A stretch of DNA of 64,000 bases, from assembly GCA_958298945.1 (NCBI GenBank), contig OY282605.1, positions 39,534,811-39,598,810 of the forward strand. The letters are read 5' to 3'. A model generated the notes under the pieces. That model ran no database searches, was not told the DNA's origin, and saw nothing but the letters and a program-made list of their open reading frames with translations. The DNA is from Atherix ibis. Lineage: Eukaryota; Arthropoda; Insecta; Diptera; Athericidae. The translations under genes were made by a program, and so were the position numbers. Shown piece after piece: positions 32,860 to 43,479 of the stretch (positions are counted from its first letter, which is position 1; every line of letters begins with the position of its first letter).

Positions 32860-34075
32860 ATTTAAGCAAAATTTTCTCGACTGGTGAGGTTTTTAAGTAA
32901 AATTTTCTCGAGTGATGAGGCTCATTTCTAGCTTGTTGGTTACGTCAATAGTCATATATGGGATTTTATAAATTCAGAAATAATTGTCTAGGAGCCATTG
33001 TATCTGCGAGCAGTGATTTTTTGGTGTGCATTTTTGCCAAAATGTGTTATTAATCCACAATTCTTATTGGTCTACATTTCTTATCATAACTTCTTGTTTT
33101 TTAGGCTGAACGTAAAGACATTTATTCAGATTCTATGTAGTTTTATAAAAAAAAACAGCACCGCAAGCCACACATATCGGCAATTTCTGGCTTTTTTATG
33201 GTAAAAATTTTTGGAACGCAAATTTTAAAACTTGGTGATGTCAATTAGTATCTAAGCTCATGCGAATTGACACCGTTGAAATTTTTCTATCATAACTATG
33301 TAAATTATTGTGTTTATGCATGCAGATAAGTCAGAAAAATTATCGAAATATGCTTAAAGTCATTAAAAATTATTATACCTCAAAAGAAACAAGTCCTGCA
33401 AGAAATCTGGTGGTTATAATAATAATAATGGCACGTTTTAAGCAATTTGATTTATTAAAAATTTAGTCAAATTCTAGATTGTTTTTTATTGCATATATTT
33501 TTAATTTCCAAAGTGGAAATTGGATAATTCTTTATGTTTGTTCTTTTTTAGACGAGTAATACCTATTTTGAATCGGCACTATAGTTTTTTTGTTGATATT
33601 CGTTACTAAAAACAAAACAACAACATTTTGTGTTAAGTTTAGTAAATCCATGCGTTTGATTTACGAAAATCTAAATAGAGCCAATGGAAAACTTTGGTTG
33701 TTTGTTCTCTTTTAGGTAAGAAAACTTTGTTTCTTTTAAGTGGTATAAATAATTTTCGGAGGGCCGAGAAATAATAGAAGATGAACCTTTCTCACGGAGC
33801 TCTTCAACATGAAAAACTTATGAAAAAGTGCAAAGATTTTCTCACAAAAACTTATCAAAAAGCTCACAACAAGGGTTCATCGCATCAGATTGGACAGTAC
33901 AGACTCTTGAATGCTCACCTTATATTATTCTATAACAAAATATATATACTGAACTTGACATGAAAATAAATTTTCATCTGCAATAAAAACTAAGTCTAGA
34001 ACCGGACTTTTCACCTGGAATAAAAACTAATTCCAGACCGGACAACAGTTTCGGTAATTTTATTTAAAAAAATGC
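32860..34075. other. Spacer with 550-bp repeat fragments
   Basis: At 32880-33010, GAGGCTCATTTCTAG and AGGAGCCATTGTATC match the 3' half of the 550-bp repeat in diverged form. The frames at 32998-33204 and 33781-33963 (MNLSHGALQHEKLMKKCKDF) have no recognised domain. Near 33980-34045 a segment with CTAGAACCGGAC / CCAGACCGGAC is duplicated in tandem at about 35-40 bp. Confidence 0.4.
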
Positions 34076-34079
34076 TCCA

Positions 34080-34570
34080 CTTCTTTTTCTGTATATAAGT
34101 CATACCCTACTAAGAGGGGGTAACTTCTAGGTGAATGCTACAGTTAGACGATCTATACCAGAAGTGGCTAACGGGTCTTGGCGTACCCGCGGCACCTGAT
34201 TTGGCCTATCAGTGCCAGGAAATTACTTGTTTTTTTACTGTAGCTCTTTGAGCGAAGAGTACTCACCAGGTACTCATTGGTACAACATGGGTCGGGAGTT
34301 GAGCAGCCTTTGGCTGAAATGTGGTCGCTGTGATTATCACCTACATCGCAAGTATAGTCTTAGGACTGAAGCTTAGGGATGGCAGGATTTCGGGTATTAT
34401 CCCTGTAGATGACATTAGAGGTTTAGGCAGGCTTTGCTACCAACCTGGTTAGAGGCTGTTTTAGAAGCAGTACCAGGTCGTTGCACAAACGTGCGTTGAG
34501 TTGCGAGGGGAGACGTCTACAGATCGAGTCTGCTTACCACAGGAATTAACGGAAGATTGAGCCCTTCAGG
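34080..34570 (+). repeat. GC-richer dispersed repeat, copy 1
   Basis: This roughly 490-bp block shares ordered landmarks with 62165-62480: GTAGCTCTTTGAGC, GGTACTC, GATTATCACCTACATCG, TTAGGACTG, GGTTA(A)AGGCxG and GAAGATTGA followed by CTTCAGG. It has no coding frame. Its distal end passes into the GAA tract, while copy 2 ends in a short AAGAAGACTAAGAAGATGAA segment at the same point. This suggests a retroposon whose purine-rich tail seeded the microsatellite. Confidence 0.65.
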
Positions 34571-34574
34571 CGTG

Positions 34575-35400
34575 GGGCATGAAAGATTGTTAAGAAGAGA
34601 AAAAAGAAAAGTAAGAAGAAGAAGAAAAGGAAAATGAAGAAGATAAAGAAGGTAAAGAAGATGAAGAAGAAGATGAGGAAGAAGGGGAAGAAAATAAAAA
34701 AGAAGAAAAAGATGAAGAAGATAAAGAAGGAGCAGAAGAAGAAGATAAAGAAGGAGAAGAAGAATATGAATAAGTTGAAGAAGAAGAAGAAGATGAAGAA
34801 TAAGAAGAAGAAAAATATAAAGAAGAAGAAGAAGAAGATAAAGGAAGAGAAGAAGAAGAAGATAAAGAAGGAGAAGAAGGAGATGAAAGAGATGAAGATG
34901 AAGAAGAAGAAGAAGGTGAAGAAGATGAAGAAGAAGAAAATGAAGAAGATAAAGAAGAAGAAGACGATGATAGAGAAGAAGAAGGTGAAGAAGATGAAGA
35001 AGATTAGGAAGGTGAAGAAGATGAGAAAGATGAAGAAGTTGTAGAAGGTGAAGAAGATGAAGAAGGAGATAACGAAGGAGAAGAAGAAGATGAAGAAGAT
35101 GAAGAAGAAGAAGGTGAAGAATATAAAGAGGAAGAAGAAGAAGATGAAGAAGAAGAAGAAGGTGAAGAAGATGAAAAAGATGAAGAAGATGTAGAAGATG
35201 AAGAAGATGAAGAAGAAGAAGGTGAAGAAGATGAAGAAGAAGAAGATGAAGAAGAAGAAGATGAAGAAGGTAAAGAAGAAGAAGAAGACGATAATGAAGA
35301 GAAAAAGGTGAAGAAGATGAAGCATATTAAGAACAAGAACGTAAAGAAGATAAAGAAGAAGAAGAAGAAGATGAAGAAGGAGATAAAAAAGAAAAGGTTT
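34575..35400 (+). repeat. GAA/GAT purine tract, about 0.8 kb
   Basis: GAAGAAGAT-type triplets run for over 800 bp, with the plus strand almost free of pyrimidines except T in GAT and rare C. Long Lys/Glu-type frames on the plus strand and Phe- or Ser-rich frames on the minus strand (34546-35426) come from the triplet repeat and are not evidence of a gene. A mirror-symmetric purine tract of this kind can form triplex DNA. Confidence 0.95.
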
Positions 35401-37390
35401 TTTAGAAAAGGAATTTTTTTTGCCAAAAAAAATTTCGTCTAATTTAGTTTATAATTTTTCAACAAGTTCCAAAGTTCATTTTATCAACTATAAATTTAAC
35501 AAATTCGATTAAAAAAATTGAATATTGGGTATTTTTGATTACTTTTTTTCCTTCTATTTTATCAAAAGGAAACTCCTTTAATAATGTTCGGCAAAAAACA
35601 ATTCGTTCTTATCACAAATTCGGATGCCGTAAAAAATATTAATTAATAGCCAAAATGATAATATTTTCGTAGGCCTTGTATACTACACAGTGGTATGAAG
35701 TCCTTGTACGTTATATAGTTCATGGTCGTATTATAATTTCAGATTAAATTCGACTGAAGTTAAACTCCATTTTTTTTTTCACCTAAAAAATAATCGAGGA
35801 ATCTTTTTACATAAAAGGATATCTCGATTATTTGCACTTCTGAAAATACTATTTTTACAAATGTGATGATGTATATTTAACAAAATATGTGATATTTCTA
35901 AATCTGTATCATTTTAGGTACTCTTATCTAGATAGCTTTTATATACTATTTAGTTCCAACAGCCTCTACTAGTTACTATATGTTTACTTCTTACTGAGCA
36001 CATTTTAAGGATAGTGTAAATATTGTCGAAATAAAATAAACATATACTAAATACTCTTATATAATTGTACTTAAACCTTTAACCTTTTATAGTCTAGAAA
36101 ATAACAGAAAACCATAAGGAAATTAAAAATAGAGAAGAAAATATATCAGAAGTACTCTCTTAGTTTGTTCGCACACATGTAGACAATAAAAACAGAAATC
36201 TTGAAATAAAAATGTTATCAAAGAAAGAAATTAATAGCAGGAAAGTATGGCAATACAAAAGTTGTAATAAAAAAAAAAACCCCAAAACCTTTTGTTTCCT
36301 TTACTATTATTTGTAAATATTCTTCAACATCCCTTCATACATATTCACCCACATACATGCATATTCATAATATCGTATAGATTACATACTGATAAGGATA
36401 TAGATACTCGTACAAGAACAATATACAACTGGAAATAGTTGAATATAACAAAGGCCGAAGCTTTTATGGCACCCACACCATCCTACCAAGGACGACGCCA
36501 TATTTCTACCCTTACCTGAACAATGCATAGTAAAAAAAATGTTTTTTTTTATCTTTACTAATGCAGTGGTTTTTTGTTTGTTCTTTTTTCCATTCATTTT
36601 TTTTGTCCTGGCTCAGGTACTGATACAACACAGAAGAGAAAAAACTTCAATTACCTACATTGACACTATTAAATGGAAGCAATGTTAAATGAATCTAGCA
36701 GTCTAGTAGTTTCTCATTTAGGCCACTTCAAACAGGGGTAGTTTTATTGTAGCTTTTTTTTTTTAATAGTGTTGCACAGAAATAGAACAAAATTATTGTA
36801 CTCCTTTTTTCCGGGTATTTTTTGTATCTTTTTTTATTAGATCGAGTTTCTTTCGTTTTGGTAAAGGAGTAAAATACCGCATAAAAATTGGGAAACGTTA
36901 GAATTCCTACTAACCTAGTGGAAGGTGTTGAAAGAATTTAGTGGACATGAAAATAGATTTTTTAAGGAAGTGATTTCAATATTTTGGTGCTGTTTTGGAA
37001 TTTTTATATTGTGCTGTCTTTCCAAAAATAAATATTTAGTATACGTGTACGATGTCCCAACTATAATAAACTAACGAAAAAGCTATGTGGAAGTAGTCTC
37101 AGATAAATGCTCACATAAAAATATGCTCGAATGAAACTTGCAAAAAGGCCGTTAGCATTAAATTATGAAAGATAATTTTGGAAAAAAAGATAAACGCCAT
37201 TTTTTATGTTAAAACTTAACGTACTATTTTTGGCCTGTAAATGGCAGATTGATCGCTGCCAAAAATTAAAGATGGCATTACAAATAAATTCTTTCAGAAA
37301 TAGAGACAAAATTATAAAATTATTTGTACGGTAAAGTGTCGCCAACGCACAAAAGAGACCGTGTGACAGCTGACAGTTTAAGTTTATTAA
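35401..37390. other. AT-rich spacer
   Basis: No supported gene. The frame at 36382-36597 (minus) contains a Cys-rich middle (GWCGCHKSFGLCYIQ) and just upstream of it reads CAG/GTAAGG, a good 5' splice donor on the minus strand at about 36514-36522. This alone does not make an exon call. 36300-36370 has CATACATGCATATTC-type dinucleotide-like sequence common in fly DNA. Confidence 0.35.
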
Positions 37391-37392
37391 TA

Positions 37393-38065
37393 ATGGCACG
37401 CTACCCGCAAGAAGAATGCGTTTTTATTGTTTAGGAATAGTTGTAAAATAATGAAGATTTGTGAAATAACTTCATCAATTGTGAAGAGATTAATTACAAA
37501 ATTCAGGGAGACTGAATTAATTAGTAATCTTAAACACTGTGGCCGTCCTTCAACAAGTCGTTCAACACAAAAAATCCAAGTAGTTCGTGAGAGTGCTGCT
37601 GAGAGTCCAGGAATATCAATTTGGCACAGTGGTCATGAACTAGACATTTTAAAAAGCTCTTTATAGAAGATTTCCATCTTCATGCTTATAAAGTTCAATT
37701 TACCCAAGAACTGAAGTCTACTGACCACGCACAGTGAATAAAGTTCATTGAATGGATTATGGAACAAGTGAATCTTTAGTTCATCGACAAAATTATCGTA
37801 TTTGGGGCTCAGATAAACCACGACAGATTGTTAAGAAGCAAATGTTACTGTTCGGTGGTAATTTTTGACTGGAGGCATGATCGGTCCATTCTTCTGGAAC
37901 AGAAACTCGCTATCGTGACATGATAATCTAGGTTTTTGTGCCTAAATTGTAAAATATAGACGTGGATGATTTGTGGTTTTAACAAAACGGCACCACATGC
38001 CATACAGCCCGAGAAACAATTCAGTTACTGCGTAGTTTTTGCGTAGTTTTTGGGATAGCCTTTTT
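37393..38065 (+). pseudogene. Fam5 transposase remnant, N-terminus to second Asp
   Basis: It begins MARYPQEECVFIV at 37393 (DUF4817-type HTH start, YSxEERVFIV). Then comes IVKRLITKFRETELISN, with CGRPSTSRSTQKIQVVRESA and ESPGISI matching the linker GRPKTxRTxENIEAVRESVxENPxxSI. After a frame change come DFHLHAYKVQFTQELKSTDH and, near 37950-38015, DDLWF and KTAPHA/CHTARETIQLL-like text for the second-Asp block (FQQDGATCHTARETIQLL). Many stops. The third-Asp part is absent; the sequence runs straight into a Fam4 fragment. One short duplication, TGCGTAGTTTT, is seen at 38029-38052. Confidence 0.82.
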
Positions 38066-38074
38066 TAAGAGGTA

Positions 38075-38262
38075 ATTTATATTTGGAGGTATAGAAATAA
38101 TTTCAGTTTCAGCAGCTCTGAAAAGCTTCAACTGAAACCGACTTTAGCTTCTCGGTTATACTCTTTTGAATGGTATCGACATTATTAAGACAATATCCTG
38201 TCAAGTGGTTTTTGATATTGGAAAACTAAAAAAGGCACATAGACGGTGATCAGGTGAATATG
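38075..38262 (-). pseudogene. Fam4 mariner, C-terminal piece
   Basis: On the minus strand, PYSPDHRLCAFLVFQYQKPL corresponds to PYSPDLxPCDFFLFPKLKNHL, then NNVDTIQKSITEKLKSVSVE and AFQSC, the conserved C-terminus (GTxExIQxxVTxxLKxIPVExFQxC). It is interrupted on its upstream side by the Fam2 element, and a probable N-terminal-side piece resumes at 38928. Confidence 0.78.
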
Positions 38263-38926
38263 GGAATCCGTTTATCGGACAAAATCCGTCCATGACGTGG
38301 AAACCAAAGCTCACTCATCCCAATAGAAGCTTCCGCACGAGCCAAAACCGAAAAATGCGCCAATTTCGGTCAAATGTGAAGGTTTTGCTTACAGTTTTCT
38401 TCAATTGCAGGGGCGTGGTGCATCATGAGCTCTTGCCACAGGGTAGAAAGGTCAATAAGGAATATTACCTGCAAGTTATGCACAAGTTGCGTGAAGCAAT
38501 CCGTCAGAAACGCCCGGATTTGTGGAAGAACAAAAATTGGCTTTTGCACCATGATAATACCCGTGCTCACGCATTGTTGCTTGTGCGCGAATTTTTGGCC
38601 AAAAACAACACACTAATAATGCAGCAGCCATCGTATTCTCTACATCTGGCACCCTGTGACTTTTTCTTGTTACCGAAACTGAAGAGCCCCATGAAAGGAC
38701 AACGCTACGTTACGATTGAGGAGATAAAGACGGCATCGAAGGAGAAGCTGAACAATAATCACAAGAAATTATTTTTGGAAGTGCTTCGAGGATTGGAAAA
38801 AACCTTGGCACAAGTGTTTAATATCTGGTGGGGATTACTTTGAAGGGGACAAAATAGATATTCATAATTTAATGAATAAATTTTGAAAAAAACACCAAAT
38901 TCGCGATACTTTTTTAACAGACCTCG
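38262..38926 (+). mobile_element. Fam2 mariner, 5' truncated, long open frame
   Basis: A 183-codon frame (38292-38843) is the best preserved transposase in the window: FRSNVKVLLTVFFNCRGVVH, HELLPQGRKVNKEYYLQVMH, LREAIRQKRPDLWKNKNWLL, HHDNTRAH with the second catalytic Asp, SYSLHLAPCDFFLLPKLKSP with the third, then RYVTIEEIKTASKEKLNNNH. The ending YFEGDKI is present but frameshifted. The HTH domain and the first Asp are missing at the 5' side. The 3' TIR (AATTCGCGATAC ... ACAGACCTCG) ends at 38926 before TA. It sits between two Fam4 pieces, so it inserted into that element. The 5' TIR is lost. Confidence 0.9.
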
Positions 38927-38927
38927 T

Positions 38928-38995
38928 ATGTGTTACCTGGCTCTCATCCTGGCTCTCATTTTAAAATGTGGGCGTCACTTCTTGCCTAGGGCTTA
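38928..38995 (-). pseudogene. Fam4 mariner, upstream piece
   Basis: TTACCTGGCTCTCATCCTGG and TTTTAAAATGTGGGCGTCAC match 54727-54780, which lies on the upstream side of the larger Fam4 copy. On the minus strand both read like VTPTFLNKSQDER, plausibly the VPxxLTxxQKxxR segment after the HTH. This supports one Fam4 copy split by the Fam2 insertion. Confidence 0.55.
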
Positions 38996-38999
38996 ATAC

Positions 39000-40810
39000 A
39001 AAAATTTTTCGTAATTCACTATAAAAACACAACTTAAGTTATCACATTAAATGACATTACTTTTTTATCACACCTTCTATTTGTAAAATTATAAGAAAAT
39101 TCATTTTTAAAAAATATCAAAAATTATCGAAAAAAATCTTATTGTGTCCTTTTTAATAAGAGATTGATTTTGAAAAAATAAGTGTATTTTATTAACCGTT
39201 GAATGCCATTCTTAAAAGAGCAAGACAAGACCAGAGAAATTTTTTTTCTTTTTACAATTTAATTGCCATCTCAAGAGGGAATATCTCTTAAAAAAATCAA
39301 TTTTTTTCCCTTTAAAAATAACCTTTTCAACAGAGGCAAATTTAAATAAAAACTTACACCCTTTTTTTGTCTCAAAAGCAATCAATAGACAGAAATAAAA
39401 TAAAAATATTACCAAAAACGAAGAAGGATAACATCATACAAAATATAAAAACTGAAAGCATCTTCTTTTTTTTTTATAGAGCAATCCGTCCTAACGAATT
39501 AAGATTTCATACAAGTTTGATGACTTATTTATAGATATTTACGAGCATTTGTTCATTTAAACTCGAACAGCATTGGTAGTGAGTGTCCTTTTATGTTCAT
39601 CTTGGGTTTCTTTTTTTAGAAAAAATAAGAAAAATTGACAGTATATCGATGGTAGTAACATCGTCATTCAGTATCGATAGGATTCTCCTTTATTTTATTT
39701 TACAGTTTATTCATTTTTTCATTTATTTTTTGTCGCAAAAATTTCAAATATTTACGATACCGTCGTCTTGATCAAAAATATTCCTTCTTTTTATTGCCCT
39801 TACTGAGATCGTAAAGTTTTCGTTTGTAAAAACATTCATCTTCTCATTTTCGATGGTACTTGTATAGTCGTAATGCAGCCCTTTTTCTGCCCGAACACAT
39901 AATTCTTGTTATGCAAACAAAATAAATAGAAAAAGTGTAGGCTAGTCTCAGACGTAACAGCCCTTATACATTGGCCACGTACACTAACTCCTAAAGTTTG
40001 CAACACAATAAAAGCTGGCGGCTTGTTTTTTTCTTCTCTCTATTTTCTAAGGTAAATAAAATAGACAGCAGGATACTTAGACCTGATGAACTGTTGGGTG
40101 TTTATTAGACTCGACTTCGATTTTATGTGATATTTTCTAAAATATCCTGCAGGTATCCCGCCGTTTTATGTGATTCGTAATATTATGAATTTTTGGTATC
40201 TTATTACCTCTTCTATTTCCAAGTATCCTTACTTAAATTAATTTAATATTATTCTAGAGTTTTCTTTGTTTTATTATATTTTTCCTATTGGCTTTTTTTT
40301 TCTCTTCTTCAATATTATTCTAAGGATAACCTTACGAGTATCGTAGATGTATTCTAAAGAAAACGAAATTATAATTTTCAATATTTTTCTAATGGAAAAA
40401 AGAAAAGTTTTTCAGTGAAAATTGAATATTGTCTTTATTTTTATTTAATTTTTTTTTCTAAGGATAAGAGATTTTAGCTACCAAATTTATAATAAGAATT
40501 TTTAAGGACTCTGTCATTATAATTGTACATGAAAAGTCCATCAAAGTTAATTTAAAAAAAAAAAAAAACAAAATAACCTTTCCATTATGAAAATATTATT
40601 TTAATAAATTTGACTATAAGTTTTTAAAGATTGTTTTTTTTTTGTCATAAAACTTTATCTATTATGGGTTTTGGATTTTTTTGTTGGTGCTGTTGTTGTA
40701 TGTAATAGGTAAGGGTGAAACGATTTTATTTTATTTTTATTTAATCAATGTTATCCTCATCAAAGTGGTTCTTTTTGGCAGTTCATCGACTATACTCCTT
40801 TAAAAAAAAA
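39000..40810. other. AT-rich spacer, no supported gene
   Basis: Frames at 39212-39415 and 39583-39771 lack domains. 39880-40160 is slightly GC-richer but not recognised. Confidence 0.45.
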
Positions 40811-40814
40811 AAAT

Positions 40815-41190
40815 AATGTCCTGTCAAATGGTTTTTGGTCTTGGAGAATAAAGAAAAGTCATACGGACTTTGGTCATATAAATAGTGGTCTGGGAAAATA
40901 CTAGAATCGTCTTTTATGACAAAAAATCGTTGATGGCCGTATTAAGGGAGGTGTTGCCATAGTGGAGTGTCGAATTTTGAAACCCTATGTCTGACCCTAT
41001 TAAGGGTCTCTGTATAAAAAAAAATTCCTTTTTATAAAAATGTTCTTGAAATTATCACATTTTTGGGAGGTTTTGTTGTTGAAAGCCCCCGGATTGAGGT
41101 TCGTGGTCTACTGATTCTTTGCGCTAAAACAATGCTTTATGCAACCAAAAAAATACCTTCCTAGCCCTCAAAAATGGTTTATGCTTTCTG
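40815..41190 (-). pseudogene. Fam4 mariner, second-to-third Asp region
   Basis: Minus-strand frames give TSLNTAINDFLS and KTILVFSQ (family form NAPSHTAxxVxxFLTKKxIPVxxQ) around and after the second Asp, then HYLYDQSPYDFSLFSKTKNH and LTG (family form PYSPDLSPxDFxLFPKLKNHLTG) around the third. This orders the fragment exactly as a mariner catalytic core. The upstream side continues into tandem units derived from the same element's N-terminus, so 40.8-43.5 kb appears to be one Fam4 copy with internal amplification. Confidence 0.8.
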
Positions 41191-41194
41191 CTCT

Positions 41195-41640
41195 TGATAG
41201 GGGGTATTTCCCATAGAATCTATCAAGCTAGAGAAAAAGTTGAACAGAACACTCCTGCTTCTATTTTTGCAACGCACTACAAAAATATAGCTTTCCTTAT
41301 TTAAGAGTTCTTGTAGTTACTGCACCAGATTGAAACTCTTATCGCACGTCTAGGAGCGACTAGCATACAAGCTTTTTGGAATGGAAGTTTGCATTGTTGT
41401 CAGATTGTTCTTAGTGGTGGGGGTATTTTTACTTAATGTTAATCGTTCATCTCTTGAGAGGGGGTGTTTTCCCATGAGATCTATGAAGCTAGAGAAAAGT
41501 TCAATTGTACATCGGTGCTTTCATTTTCGAGACGCACTACAAAAGTAAAACTATCCTTATTTAAAGGATCTTGGAGTTACCGGACCAGATTGAAACTCGT
41601 GGTGGAGCTTAGTGGTGTCGGTATCATTACTTACTGTTAA
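41195..41640. repeat. Two-copy 260-bp tandem repeat
   Basis: GGGGGTATTTCCCATAGAAT at about 41199 recurs as GGGGGTGTTTTCCCATGAGA at about 41459, and ACTACAAAAATATAGCTTTC recurs as ACTACAAAAGTAAAACTATC. The period is about 260 bp. It lies between the catalytic core and the HTH array of the Fam4 copy, so it is probably the middle of the gene, but no motif is readable. Confidence 0.7.
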
Positions 41641-42935
41641 TCGATGGCCGGATCTCAGAAAAGCCCCTAATTATTCTATATTTCCATCAGTTTCTGATGT
41701 TGAAAGCCTCCTTGAGCAGGGTTTATATTCCACTACTTCTCTTCCCCCCCCCCCTATTTCCTATTGCTTTATGTTTGTCATCGTAAAAATTGAGCTCCAG
41801 TTAAGGGATGTTCCTCGTAGGCTCGTTGCAACATATCGTACGTAAAAGCTCTGTAACATCGAAGAGCTACCGTACTAGGGACTATTAGTTCGTCACTCTA
41901 GTCTTGGAAGCCTAAGGTAAAAAAAAATTGGAGGGGAAGTTCGCATTGTTGCCAGATTGCTCTTAATGGTACCAGTGTCATTACTGAAAGTTTATTGACG
42001 GTCGGACCTCAGAAGAGCCCCAAATTATGCTATATTTTCCTCAGTTTTCGATGTTGACACCTTTTTTGAGAGAGGTTTATGTTCCACTATTTCTCGACCC
42101 CCTCCCCACGTATTACTTTTTGTCATCGTAAAAATTGTGTTCCAGTTAAGGGATATTCCTTGGAGGCTCGTTGTAACATATCGTACGTAAAAGCTCTGTA
42201 ACATCGAAGAGCTACCGTACTAAGGCCTATTAGTTCGCCTCTCTAGTCATAGAGGCCTAATGTACAAACTTATTGGAGGGGAAGTTCGCGTTGTTGCCAA
42301 ATTGCTCTTAGTGGTATTAGTGTAATTACTTAATATTAATTGATGCACTGATCTTAGAAGAGCGCGAAATTATTCCATATTTTCATCAGTTCTGGATGCT
42401 GAAAGCCTCTCTGGTTTTTGTTATACTGCTTCTCGCAATCATCCCTCCAAAATGCCTTACGTTATTTTAAAAATTATGGTATTGTCAAGGAATGTTCCTC
42501 GGTGGCTCGTTGCAACATATCGTAAGTCAAAGCTTTATAACGTCGAATAGCTACAGGACTAGGGACTGTTAGTTTGCCTCTGCAGTCTTGGAAACCTAAC
42601 GTATAAACTAATTGGAGGGGAAGTTCGCATTGTTGCCAAATTGCTCTAAGTGTTATTAATTAATGTTAGTCGATGATCTAACGTCGGAAGTGCCCCAAAT
42701 TATTCCATATTTTTATCAGTTTTCGATGCTGAAAACCCTTCTGGTTTGTGTTGTACTGCTTCTCGCCAGCTTTTCCCCCTACTTTATGTAATCAACAAAA
42801 TTGTGCTCGTAGTAAGGAATAATCCTCAGAGGCTCGTTGCAACTTTTCGTAACTCAAAGCTCTATTGGGTCTGAAATTTACCGGACTGTAAACTATTAGT
42901 CCGCCTCTACTATCTACGGGAACTAATATATAAGC
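41640..42935 (-). repeat. About 340-bp tandem array of a mariner HTH-coding segment
   Basis: Four units are seen, with markers TTGTTGCCAGATTGCTCT at about 41947, 42291 and 42630 (periods 345 and 339). On the minus strand the unit encodes the N-terminal DNA-binding domain of Fam4. TYDMLQRAYEEHPLTGAQF (about 41850-41790; family form ETYxMLQxAYGExALSRAQVF) is followed after about 100 bp by RLSTSETDGNIE and LRSGHRLTVS (about 41712-41630; family form GRPSTSKTDENIxK...LVRSDRRLTIR). All four units keep both blocks in decayed form. The array replaces a single-copy domain in what was one transposon. Confidence 0.85.
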
Positions 42936-42937
42936 TT

Positions 42938-43165
42938 GCCCGGCCTAGTAGCGCGGTTGTTGGCGTACTGGACTACCATCCACGGAGTTGTGGGTTTGAA
43001 TCTTATGCTTCTACGTAAAATACCTAACACCGTTTTCATTTTATTTTCTATTTAATTGCCTTATACCTTATCATCTTCTTGTAGTAGCACAATAGACCTT
43101 AATTTGGGCTAAGTATGTCCGACTGAAACAGCGAACACCCACTCGCACAAGAAAACAATAAAAGC
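42938..43165 (+). mobile_element. tRNA-derived SINE-like insertion
   Basis: The head GCCCGGCC at 42938-42945 is followed by an A-box-like TAGTAGCGCGGTTGTTGGCG (42946-42965) and a B-box-like GGTTTGAATCT (42993-43003), the RNA polymerase III promoter pair spaced as in tRNA. It lacks a CCA-ready acceptor partner, so it is not a functional tRNA. The body continues with GACCTTAATTTGGGCTAAGT, CCGACTGAAACAGCGAACAC, and an A-rich tail (ACAATAAAA). It lies inside the Fam4 block. Confidence 0.7.
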
Positions 43166-43470
43166 ATGCAAGCTATGTGGATGGTAGGCCTGCGTTGTTG
43201 CCAGATTGCTCTCAGTGAGAGATAGACCTAAATTTGGTTAAAGTGTGTCCAACTGAAACAGCGGACACCCACACAAACAAACAAACAATAAAAACTATGT
43301 GGAGGGCAGGCCTGCGTTGTTGCCAGATTGCTCTCAGTGAGAGATAGACCTAAATTTGGTTTAAGTGTGTCCAACTGAAACAGCGGACACCCACTCGAAC
43401 AAACAAACAATCTATGTGTAGGGGAGGTCTGCATTGTTGCCAGATTACTCTCAGTGACAGCTTGTCTCAT
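43060..43470. repeat. 120-bp tandem repeat joining SINE tail and mariner sequence
   Basis: The unit contains CTGCGTTGTTGCCAGATTGC (mariner-array marker, at about 43190, 43311 and 43431) followed by ATAGACCTAAATTTGGTTxA and CCAACTGAAACAGCGGACAC (SINE body). Periods are 121 and 119 bp. The junction of the SINE 3' end with the flanking array was therefore duplicated as a unit. The 80-codon frame at 43228-43470 is a by-product. Confidence 0.85.
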
Positions 43471-43479
43471 TTCCTTCCT

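Noticed and set aside
34546..35426. Long frames of 259, 140 and 136 codons (Phe-rich, Ser-rich, Lys-rich)
   Set aside because: They are translations of a GAA/GAT triplet tract, open only because the repeat lacks stop codons in some frames.
36382..36597. Host exon with a CAG/GTAAGG donor on the minus strand
   Set aside because: One good donor site occurs by chance at this scale; no acceptor, partner exon or domain was found.
38292..38843. Active transposase gene
   Set aside because: It lacks the DNA-binding domain and the first catalytic Asp and is frameshifted at the C-terminus, so it cannot be functional despite its long open frame.
42938..43010. A functional tRNA gene
   Set aside because: Only A- and B-box-like parts fit; the acceptor and anticodon arms do not pair well and a SINE body with an A-rich tail follows.
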